Positions 23,701-35,700 of a stretch of 64,000 nt of DNA are shown piece after piece. The notes under the pieces are model-generated. The model ran no database searches, was not told the origin of the DNA, and saw only the letters and a list, made by a program, of their open reading frames with translations. The position numbers were made by a program, and so were the translations under genes. This DNA comes from Ectocarpus siliculosus (Eukaryota > Sar > Phaeophyceae > Ectocarpales > Ectocarpaceae), in NCBI GenBank assembly GCA_000310025.1, contig FN648647.1, positions 1-64,000 on the forward strand, written 5' to 3'. Each line of letters starts with the position of its first letter. The first letter of the stretch is position 1.

Positions 23701-26700
23701 GTCTTCCGACATCAGCGCTTTGGAAAACGCCTTGGTACGCGGACAAGACGAGGGCGGCAGCAGCAAAAACAACAACTCGGGTACCGACAACACCATGTCG
23801 GCGGCGCCGGTGTCCAAGGACAACGCCCGCCGCGCCCTTCGATCGCTGAGGCCGGAGGTTCTTCGTCAAGCGGGCGCTCGTGCGGTGTGGCGCACTGGTT
23901 GGGTGACGGCCGTGTTGGACCACCATGCGGGGAGAGCCGGCTCGTTAAATCGTCAAACGGTGACGGGCGGGGCGACGACAGCCGGTGGTTCGGCAAAGAA
24001 CGCAAGGACGGACCCACTGATCGAGGTGCGGGACTGGTGACTGAACTTTGTAGGTGTATGAGCGGGAGATCTTCACGAACGATACACCACGCCAACCATT
24101 CACGGTACAGCTGTCCCATTAGGCGACAAGAGTTCACGATTCCCTCGCACTTCGAATAAGAAAGGGGTAGGGTTAATCACGCACAAACCAGACTCGGCTT
24201 GCACCAAACTTTGGAGCGCGATCGGTCGCGTTGTTGCAAACGTTACTCTTTTCTTCTCCCTCCTTTTCCTTCGCTTCACGTTGACGTCGTGCAAGACGAC
24301 CGGCACTGTCTCCGCCGCAACTAGTATCCATCCGGATTTGACTCTTTGTCGAATTGGCCAGTACAAAAGCCGTCCATTGCTTCCTACCCCATCCTTGCCC
24401 CCACAGCTTATGTCGTCACCCCGTCCTCGTTCTTACCCGTACATGTCAGGTCACCTACGATGACGGCACCATAGAGCTGGGCGTCGACTCCCGGCGGTTG
24501 CGAAGGCCGGAAGAGGCATACCGTCACGAAGCTAAAGGCAACGGGATCAACGGCGGCACCGATTCTGCGACACCATCGGTGGGCCCGGACTGGGAGCGAC
24601 GGCCCGTTCGTCCGGTAGTCGACGCCAGGGTCGCCGTGTACGGCTTCTGCAAAGCACGACTTTGCGAGCTCGTGATTGGCATGATCATGGGAGGCGAGTC
24701 GCATGTTTATTTGGTGTGTCGGTAGGATTCTCTGTATTGTGGAGTCACCGGCAAGGTACCATGTGGAAAACGTTTGAATTCGTGCTCGGCTGTGACTGTC
24801 CCACTGGTAGAATTTAGCACTCTGTGTTGCTTCAGGGGCTAACCAGCAAAAAACAACTTGTAGCCCCACATACCACCGTTTTGGCGCTAAACTAGGCGCA
24901 TTGTATATTGTCCTTTCTTTTTTCAGGCGTGGTGGGTGGAGGCGCTGTCGACTCTCCTGCTCCGCCCACTCGGCTTGACATCTTGACAACCCTCCAAGTA
25001 ATCCGTGCACGAGCCGCTTGTGCCGCCGCGGTTGCGGGAGACAAGTACATCAACAACGACGACGACCACGGTAGTGCTCGTGGCTGTGCCGACGGTCATC
25101 AAGATGACGACCGTCTAGATGACGACCGTCTAGCTTCCCCGGCTGCGCTTGAAGCCGCCCTCGAAGCGATGGATGTGAGCGATGAAGATCTCCGGGAACT
25201 CGCCGATGCGCTGGCAGTCGAAGCACACACTGCCTCTTCCTCTTCATACCTGCTGCAGCAACGGGACGAAAACACCACTGCGCATCAACGGCGGCGTTGC
25301 CTGGCCCCGTGGGCCGCAATAGCGCGAGTGTTGGTCCATCCGCATTGGCCGCCACCTTCTTCGATGGTAAAGTTGGATACGAGATCGAGAGAAGGAAACG
25401 TGCTTACAAGCCTCGACAGTGGCGGAGGTGAACGGATGCTGCCTCGGTGGAACGGGCTGCGATTGCCGGTCCCATGCAAGCACCTTCTCTCATCGGGTCG
25501 CTCCGAACGTGGTGGCACGCACAGCGGTGATGGCAACCGCTCTCCCGTGACATGTCTGACCTACCTTCCCCTGTCGATGCTGCTGGTCTCTGGGCATTCT
25601 GACGGCAGGGTTCGGGTGTGGGATCCCTGTGATCGGAGACACAAACTCGCCCCACCGCCACCGCAATCGCTGCGCGCATTAGGCAGCGAAGACAGAGAGA
25701 CCCAGAGCCGCAAGGGGGGTCGACGCAGCGGTAGGCACCATCGTCTCTTCCCGGGATCGTATGCGACAACGGCAGAAGAGTGGACGGAGAAGGGCCGGAC
25801 GTTTAGCTGTGTGGCGACCTTCGGCGCTGTGCCGGCGAAGGCGAACACGACAGAAAGAAGAGGCGGCGCGGCCGGCAAGAACGGAAGGGGAGGGTTCCTG
25901 AAAATTCGAGAGCTAAACTCGATTGTGCTACCCGGCGGTGGCGCGGCCTCGCTGATCGTGCCCGACCCGGAAAGTGTGCGGGCGGCACGAGCGATGGACG
26001 AAGAGGAACCATGGGACCCGGCCTCGAAGAGTGAGCCCCGAAATTTCAACCCTAACATAACTGCATCTTGTACACAATCTGCGGAAGCACACTCAAGCCT
26101 TGTCGTTGTACCTTTCAGTACTCTCTCAGCACACAGTATTGCTGGAGAACCGTCCACATGGGTGTTCCCTCTTCGATACCCAACCTTTTTCGTTTTCTCC
26201 TTGTACTCTACGTTCGGCTGTAGCCCTTAGTCCTTCAGCAGCTTTCTTGTACTATGCGGGTGTGTATCCGTGCTAGTCATGGGCACCCCCTTCAGCTATA
26301 CCCAGAGTGACAGCCTGCGCGGTGCTCCTCTCACAAGAGATAAGCAGTCAATCGTAACACTACGAAACTCCCTCGTCATTTAAGTGACGTGTGGTCAAAT
26401 ATCGTACCTACGATAGCACGACACAAACGCGTTCACCCCCTCCGACATTCATGTGATGTGTGGTCAGTTGTCGTACTTACGAGAGCAAGACACAAACGGG
26501 CACACTCCCTCATCATTCTGCCAGGAAATGGTGGTGGCTTCTTCTACTTCACCAGCAGCGGGGACATGCTATCCGTCCCTTCTCCGAAGGGGTTCGAAGA
26601 GCACTATGTCCTCCTCGACGATGCTTCCTTCTTCGAAGTTTCAGGCCCACTCGCCGCCGCCCAGGGCGGGGAACAAGGTGGTGGTGGGGAGGGGGTTGCG

Positions 26701-29700
26701 GCGAGTTTGAGAGCGGCGTTCAGGGCACGGGCAGGGGTGTTGCGGGTGCTGTACGCCGCTTCCACGGGGCCACGGGCTGTAGATGCCATGGCTCGACAGG
26801 TGAGCGAGCGAGGAGAGTCAGGCACACTGACCGGTATCAAGTGGTGCCTTTGGTCACGTATACCACGACGGGTAGCTGCGATATGAACATTCCCAACCTA
26901 GATGCTGTTGCTTCACTTTCCCTATATTTCAACGATGGATATCACGGCCAAGACAAACGGCCATCGTTCAGAACTTGAGGGCAGGTTTGAAAGAGCATCG
27001 TAACAAAAAACAGCGTTCAGGAGGTACACTGTCCGTGCTAAAGAAGGTGTCCACCGTGTGCGCAGGCATCCTAATCCACCTATCGTCTCTTGGTACCCCC
27101 CACCGTCCGCGAACCTCGAATTTTCACATCCGCCCCTGGCCTAGATGCGTGACACAGGCGTCGCGGCGAGACCCCGCCGAGCTCTAGATGCTCTGTTTCC
27201 CGGACAGCGGCTCGCCGTGTTCTACCGGGAAGGGGACGGCCCCGATCGGGACATTACCGAAACCGTTAACTTCCCCGGCAAAGGGGCGTCACATCCTACG
27301 GACCATACTGCCGTCGGCAAAACATATTGTGTGGAGGGTTCGGCAGAGTTTCTCCGGGTCGAAGTTTGTGGTGATCGCGACGGCGGCGACGGCGGCGGCG
27401 GCCACCGGGCACGTGCAGCCAGCGTGGTTTCGCTGTGGGCGATCGGTAGGGTGTCCCTGCGCGTTGAGGCGAGGTCCTTCGATGAGGCTTTGGGGGAGGA
27501 CCGCCGGGCTGCCGCGACAAGTGCGTTCATGGCGTCTTGGGCCCTGACGATGCAGGTGAGGAAGTAAAAACGAAGCTATGTTACTCCGAGGAGCGAAGCA
27601 CGGGGCGTTTGTTGGGATGAACGGTTTAGTTTACATGAACATGCAGCCGATTATTCTTCGGTAGATCAAACTGGGCATGCCCTGTGAGCGTGTGCGTCAG
27701 ACACGACGAAAGGAAGAAGCAACTGACGGAAGGAGGGGTGATTTGACTACTTTTCTCTGATGTTCAACGCCCTGGCAAGCGAGGTGATCTCGTGAAGCGT
27801 CGACGGGTTTTGCTCCTTTCCCTGCACAACAGATCGTCATGAGTGGCATAGCTTCACAGAAGGGAGTACTCTCGAGTAGTTGGGGGGGCAAAAAGGAATG
27901 CGTTCGTACAGAGCTTTCAGTGCCATTTCGTCGTCGGGTACAATAATATTTTTCTACCTGTTGAAATATACCCGGTGTACGCCACTGCGGAGGAAAGATT
28001 CTCAAGAGGTGCCTGAAGTGGGGTAGAAACAAGGACGTTCCCATCTGCCTGAGCACAAACAATCTCTCATCTTCCGTTTCTCATGCACGCAACGTTCACC
28101 GACATCACTTCCCTCCTTTCGAACAATGTTTTCTCTGCGTTTCACCAACTACGCCAGAACCTCCGAGGCGTGTGCTCCGAGCGAGCTTTCGCCGCGAGAA
28201 GCCGCGCCAACGCGGAAGCCAGGCTCATAGCACGCGTCTCCTGCGGCCTCCGCTTGTGCTCGCTCGATCGGGCCTGCGGCGAGGAGGTTGCAGACGCCAT
28301 TGGTACCGCGGCCCTCAAGCAGGCGCTGGCGGCTGGACTCCGCCTCCCGTCCCGCTTCCCTGCTAGCGCGACGTCGCCTGCTGACCGCCACAGCTCCGCC
28401 GTCTACCTCCAGGCAGCAAAGGTAAGGGTGGGGGGGAAGCAGCGAGGTTGGGAAGGGCGTTCCTTGGTTGTCGACCCAGCCTGCTCTACGACGTCTATTT
28501 TTTTTCTTCGTCCGTTTCATCCGTACGCGAGTAGTGCACCGCAGTTTCCTCCGCTCACAAAATGAGCAGGTTCTACAGGTTCTACAGGTTCTACAGGTTC
28601 TACAGCGCTACTCGCCATTGCTCTCCCCTTGATTGCGTTATCAGGTGTTACGCTATCTCATGATCACAGGAGCGCAGGAAAATGCAAGAGGGAGAGAGAC
28701 AGGAACAGGGCTGGGGGTGACGCTCCTACTGCAAAGTTTGAAGCAGGCCGCATTTCACCCGGCACATGACCCCATCACGCGGCATTTCCTCCGACCGATG
28801 TTAACTCCAGCGTTCCAGGTGACAGCTTCTACAACCGAAAATATGGCACTTTGGAAATACTATAGTTATTCATACTTTAATGTTTCGACAGATCGTTTCC
28901 TGGTAGACCTAGGTCTGCATGACCCACAGATAAGCAACATCCAACCTCTTTGAGGGTTGATTATATACTATCGCTTCTGTGCTGACCGGTCCCTAAAGGG
29001 GCCTCTCCACTAACCACCCTCCTGATACCTGTGTTCCGAGCAGGAGGCAGTGACGGGCGGGGCTCGGCAGGACAATCGCACCGCCGAACGCACAATCCAG
29101 TGGGATGGGTTGCGGGCAGCGCTCGACGCTGCTGTCGCCCATCCCCAGCAGTGGGCTACAACAGAAGCGGCGTTTACCATTCTTGTCAGGTTCGGGCAAG
29201 CACCGGTTCATGGAACGGCGCTTGAGGGTTTCGCGAAGAACGCCGAAGAGCTTGGGTTGGGGGATCCCCCCGCTCTCGGCGACCACGATACGACCCCCAC
29301 CGTTCGGTCCGGGAGTGCCAATAGAGCGGCGGCGGCTCTCTCAACAACGTGCCTCGGTGCCAGCGCGGGGGTGATCATTGCGAAGGGGACAGGCCAGGCC
29401 GACGAGCGCTGTCCATCAGGCCTTCGCGGCACGTTGGAAGGAGCGGCAGCACCCGAGCCCGGTGGATGTGGCGAAGCTTCGTCGGTGCTGCTAGGGGCCG
29501 GTGAAATCGCCGATCTTGCCGCCGAGCTGGACCCGATGAGACGAATAGACCGCGCTTTCGCCGCTTTAGCGGAAACGTTCGATGAAAACGATGCCTCATC
29601 CGTAGCTGGTGCTGCCGGTGTGAGGGGACGACGACGGCAACGCCACTACCGCTCTCCGTTGCATAGCTACGCCGTCGCCAGGCGATGCCGCAACTGGACG

Positions 29701-32700
29701 AACAAGCTCGAGGAGGTGGGGGATATCCTCACGACGACTCAGCTAAGGCTCGGCCGACGGGGTCAAGATCTCCTTCTCGCGGGTACCGCGGACACGACGG
29801 CGCCAGTTCCTCCCGACAGCCGCCCGCCTACCGCAATGCCGGAACACGAATTGATTGCCCAAGCGAAGGCCGTCATGGCATCAGCGGCGCGACGTCAGCT
29901 CGACGAGGCCGACAGCGGCAGCAACGCACGCGTCGTCGACGGGAAGGGCCACGACGGCGCGGCTATTCTCACTGCTCAGATCCACCGCCACGCACCGTTG
30001 CCGGACCGTTCGAAGAACGGCGTCCGAGCGTTCGAGGGACGGGGATTCTACCACGGCCGCGGGGCTGCATCACGAAGAGGGGATGCGGGGGAACCTGTTG
30101 TTGTGTTGGAAGTCTCACCCGCATTCGCAAGGCGAGAGCCGACCACAACCGACGGTGGTCATGGAAGACGAACCATCGGCGAAAACTTGGCCTTTGCGGC
30201 GTCCGTCCTATCGGTGCGAGTTCTCCGCCAGAAACCCGGGTTGATTGGTGTCCACCCCGGGGTAGTCGTGGTGGAGGGCACTAAAAGCAACAGGCGAGTT
30301 GATGCTGCCGGAGAGAGACGCAGAGAGGAGAGTGCAGACACTGCTGACGGATATTCTCCCGTGCCCGTGCGGATTGTTTGCGAGCGCCTGGAAGGATGGA
30401 GGTCGCTTCGTGATGTGGTCCTTGAGCACGGGCCGCTGGCGATTCCGTCCGAGATAGCAGCCGGCGAGGGAGGCGAAGGGTTTCGCGTCCTGCGCCTTTG
30501 GGGCAGACAGCTGGCGTCCACCCTAGAGTGTCTATCATCCGCCTCACTCCTGTTACGAGACCTGCGTATGTCGACCGTTTTCGTCTCCCCGGACGGGTCG
30601 ACGGTCAAGATCGTAGACTTTTCTAGCTTAGCGAATTTTTCTTCAGACACCGGTCTCGTGTCCTCGGAGGCCCCCAAGCTCGACGGCGACATCCACGGCC
30701 CAACGATGCCCTTGACCCCGTCAGAAGCTCTCACGATAAGGGGGAGCACGGAAAACGGCGGTGTCTCTGACGGCAGCGGCGAATCGATCGACGACAGTCG
30801 ACACGATGGTGTTTCGCTTGTTCTCGCCGACGCCGGGAGACCCGGACCGTTTCCCATCACAGCCGCCTGGGACGTGTGGACGCTCGGGATCCTACTCTTC
30901 GAGCTAGCTTTCGGCCATCCGCCGCCGGCGTACGGCGAGTCTCTTCGTCGAGGGCTCTCCTCCTTGACGCTTGACAACGCCACCAGCGGCGGCACCAAGG
31001 TCACCCCGGTTCCGAAGCTCGACGATCTGGTGACCGCGATCCAGTACGATTTTCTTTCGGCGGTCGGCGGACTCACCAACAAAGAAGAGGGGAAAGAGGG
31101 GAACGGGGTGGGGTTGGCGACAGCGCACGTCGGCGATTCTCCTCTCGAGAAGGCACTGGGATGTATGTCCCTAGGGGCTGCCATAGGAGAGGGAGATCCA
31201 TTCCATGTGGCTTCGTCTGCAGGCGTGGGAGAAGGCACGTCTGCCATCTGGGACGATGGTCGGAAATCGGTCCACCGGTTTCGACGAGCTTGGGTCCGGC
31301 GGCAGTTGCAGATGGAGGAGGGCGGGGATCTCGATGTGACGACATGGCAGACGTTTCAGGAGAAACTCCGAGATCACCTGGATGTCTCCGTTGCCTCGGC
31401 GGTGGCAGCAACTACCCCGTGGTCGCCGATAAGCGGGGGAGACGAAGGCGGCGGCAGAAAGAAGGTCGGGGCCGTCCATCATGACCACGGTGTGCCCCTT
31501 TCCAGCAAACGAATGACACGGCAGGCGACCGAAGTCGCCGTCGACAGGACCGCGGCGCAACTGGTAGGAGCGGACCCCAGGGGGACCGGTCGACTTCCGT
31601 TCTCGGTCGTGCGGGGCGTCGTGCGTGATGAGCTCCAGCTGCCTTTCTCGACCAGCGAAGCCGATCTCGTCGCGTTTTGCCTTCGAGACGCAGGAGGGCC
31701 GGAAGGCAGCGGCGGCGATGCTGAAGGCCGCGACGCTGACAGTCCTGCCGGCCAATCTTACCGCGAAGGCGAAGGGAATGTTTTGTACATCCCTTTGGTG
31801 CACGTTCTTCGTGCGGCCAGCCTATCCTCTGCCGCCTCCGGCCCCGGCCTATCAAGGTCGTTACGCGCAGGAGACGACACGTTGCATCCCCCAACCCCGG
31901 CGTCTTTCGTAGAGCTCCTCTTTGCCTGCCTGGAGCCGAACCCGAATCGCCGTCCCTCTTCGGCTAGTCTTCTGGGTTTTCCTTTTTTTTCTCCCCGCCG
32001 ACAGCGAACGAGTGGCGAAGATGACCTCAAGGCCGCTGCGGAGTACATGGCCGGGTCTGGAAACGACTTGTCGCCGACGATGGCGTTGCGTGATCGTGTG
32101 GAGTCCCGAATCCAAGCTCTGGAGGCTGCGTCTTCTCAACCCAAGAACAGCCAGGAGGCTGTGTGTATGCTAAACCATCACTCTTCGACCAGGGCGAGGC
32201 CTGTCCGCGGAAGGGGAGGCGACGGTGCCTCGGCAAACGTCGGCGTAGGCGTGCTAGTGGAGGCCTTGAAGGAGCTGGAGGGTCTGGTGCATCGATCATC
32301 GCCGCCTGTTGACCGTCTGGGCGAGGATGACTACCCGCAGCAGGCCCGCAGGGTGACCCTCGGCCACTCGAAACTGATCGGCGAGATCTTCGAGACTGGT
32401 GTTCTAGTGAGAGCGACGGCGCTCGCCCTTAGGTTCTTAGATCGAGAAGAGGTGCGTGCTTATTCTCCGACTAGGGTTTCATTTGCAGAAGAGGTCTGGT
32501 CATCACAGGTATCCTTTCTACTAAATCTTTTGTTGTGTAGAGCTTTGACTGCACCTGTTTTTCCTCCTCTCTGGCCTATGCCACATAGATTCACAAACCA
32601 ACACCACACGGCGAGACCCAAAGTTGTCACAAAGACGATTGGTTGTAGCAGCTGGTACGATATAGGAGGGCCAACAAAACTGCGCATTCCATGGAGGTTG

Positions 32701-35700
32701 ACGTGTCTTGGGTTCTCTAGATTAAGATGTGCCCCGACTTGGTGGGGCGCACCCCGAGCCCCTCGCCACCCTTGCCTATTTTTCTTGCTCTGTTTCACCA
32801 CAGTGTCTACAAACCACCCACCCCCACTCTCCGACAACGGTCCCAATTTACAATCTCGTGTGCCTGCTTTACGAAATGTTCCTCTTGCCTATGGGACCCA
32901 ACCGCATGAAGCAGGCCGAGGCAGTAGGCCGCGGGGTTTCGGGCGTCGGTTTCGTGGAAGGCGACCCTAAAAAAACTGTAGGGGCCCGCGTCCTCCTCGC
33001 TCTGGCCAGGGTGCTCGAGGGGCTGCTGTCGGACCTGAGGAGACCAGGCAGTGCGGTTCGGCCGTACGCCGACATCGTCTTGCGGTGTCTTGTCACCCTG
33101 TTTCTCGGGGAGGAGGGGTTTCTTGCCGTCAGGGTACGCGCTTTGGTTCTTTGTCGTTGCTCGCCACCTTGGCAACCTCCCACCCACGCGGGTGCTCTTA
33201 GTTTTCGAGTGTCTCTACCAATACCATATGGGCGTTTAGTTTCTCATCAAAGACGGGTTTTGCGGTCATCAAGGGGACGTCACCGAGACTGCACCTAGGA
33301 GTTGCTGCAAAGGTGCACGTTTCTTCCGCGATGCTGCAGAGCAAAGGCACGAAAACCAGCGGTATTTTTTCAGGTTCGTTCACTTCTTCCCTCGACTCTC
33401 TCGGGAAAATGACAAACGCGCTCGCTTCCCGCTCGTCCGCTTCCGCTGCGTCGCGCAGTATGGCAATATCAGCAACACTACGGTCGGGAAGCCTGGTGCT
33501 GCAACCGAAAGCGCGCAGTACAATTCAAGCACGGGCGGCTGCGAAGGTGGGAAGTCGCACTGGCAGCCTGCCATATCGCAGATGTTCGAAGGACTGCTGG
33601 TCGAAGCGGTGGGAGAGACGGGAGAGGGAGGGTACTCATACCTCACCATCCAGAGGTATATTCGCAGGTGTGCGTTGGCGACACATCAACCTGGAGCGGG
33701 TGCATTGTACGGTGATAGTGATGATCTGGAAGGGCTTGGGGATGCTAGTGGCGACTGGGCAAGCTCCTCCTCCGATGACGAAGATGACGGCCGCGATGAT
33801 GACAACGCCGGCTTTGGCGACACTCGCGGGGCCAGCACCACGGGGAGCAGCGGTCTCATCCGGTCACATGTACCACCCATGTTCGTGCGCGCATCCACGT
33901 ACTTCGCCGAGCTCCTGGCATTAGGGAGGGTTCTGTATGCACTCCATCGAGGCAGCCGAACAACCACCGGCGGATTCGCCAGCGCCACAGGCCGGGCTCG
34001 CCGACAGGCGACCGCGTACTGCCTGACGGTAGTGCGGATGTGCTGCGACGTCGGCAGCGGGGGGCTCGACAAAACCGAGCCTCTCGGCTGGATGGGTGGC
34101 GGGCGGGAGCTGGACGAGGACGGGGCCACCCTGCAGCGGACGCAGCTCTTGGTGGACGCGCGCCTCGGGGAGAAGCTGGCGCCGTGTCTCCACGACCCCG
34201 ACCCCGACGTCCGAAGAGACGCCGTTAGCTGCGCGCTGTCGGCCCTCCAAGGGGGACACAAGCGCCTCCAGTGGGTTTCCATGTCGGTTCGGCGGTTGGA
34301 CCCGCGGGCTCTCCTGTCGCTGGGGTTCTGCACGACGGTGTGGGTTTCGGCGTTTGCGGCGATAATCCGCGGCCGCGGCGCTCCCGCCTTGGGGTCCGCC
34401 AACCCCAGCCGCTCAGCCCGCGAGTCGGAAGAAAACTTGAGGAGAATGGCCCTCCAGTGTCTCGGGTACATGGCCGAGGGTGGAGACCTTGCCACGTACA
34501 GCTGGCGCGGGTGTCGGGTGCTGTCTGCCCTGCAAGGGCTACTCAGCCGTGGCGGACCTCCGGGTGTGGGTGAGTTGATGCCGGGGGGTCGTAGCGGCGG
34601 CGACGGTCGTGAAGGGGGGGGGCGGGTTGACTCCAACGGGTGGAAGGAAGAGGTCGTGAGAGTGCTTCAGTCTCTCGCCCAAAACGGGTCAGGGGGAACC
34701 CAATCCATGATTCGTGCGCAGCCCGGGCTCACTGGGGCGCTAGGGGACCCGCAGGTGATTCTTAGTTCGGAATCGTTGCCCTCTCCCAAGGGGTTAGCGT
34801 CCACGGCCACCGAGCTGTTGAAAGGGGCCGGTACGCAAAACGAGATATTGGCCCTAGTGCACCGCGTCAGATCGATGTTGGCGACGGCGGTTCGGATTGG
34901 CGACCGAAGGGTTCTTGGGTCAACCGACCGTCTAGGAACTATGAACACCCCTGAGGCTACCAGTGTCACGATGTCATTGGTGTGGGGCTGGATGCAGAGG
35001 GCTCTACTGCAGCTTGCGCGCGATGAGTCGGACCACCCGTCGACCGCGGCCAGGGCGTCCCTCGCGTGGGAGTGTCTCGGGCTGATGCACTTCCTTCTGG
35101 GCACGGCGGCGGCTTGCAAGCTTGCTCGCTGCAAGATTCATCCTGACCTCGCTGGCGAGGTTTCTCGAGCATCCGGTGGCGGAGACATCGGTACATCCTC
35201 GCCGTCAGATGGCAAAGGCAACGGCCGTGACACAACCACCCCCGACGCAACTTTTGATTTGGCGAGGGCGCAAACGGGGTTGGAAACCCTGGTGCTTCTT
35301 TTGTCAATGGAAGCCCCGACGCCGCTCGATCTTTACCGGGCCCACCCCATCCCACCCCTCGCAGTAGGGGCGACCGATACGCTGGCAGAAGCCCTGGCCC
35401 ACGGGGACCGGGAAACGGTTGACGCCATGGAGAACCACGGCTTGGGAGTGCGGCTTGGTCAGGCGGTAGAAGCGTCGACGCGGCTTACACGAGAAAGCCG
35501 CCGGCTAGGGGTGGAAGAAGTTCACCTGCTACGAACATACCCCGCCGGAAGGCTGGCGAGAGTGAAGCTATTTGATCGAATTTTGTGCCACCGAGGGGAC
35601 CGCGGCGGCGGCGGCGGCGGCGGCCGCGGGCTGCAAGCCCAACTTATAGTTTCCGGCCTTGTGGAGTTTATCGCGATAAATATGCTGCCCGATTGCGCCG

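Noticed and set aside
30159-31247. Minus-strand frame of 362 codons opposite the pseudokinase
   Set aside because: Low-complexity shadow frame; kinase motifs are on the plus strand.
33459-34640. Long minus-strand frame 34636-33686 opposite the ARM-like exon
   Set aside because: Ser/Arg/Pro-rich shadow of GC-rich coding sequence; the plus frame has splice continuity and helical repeats.
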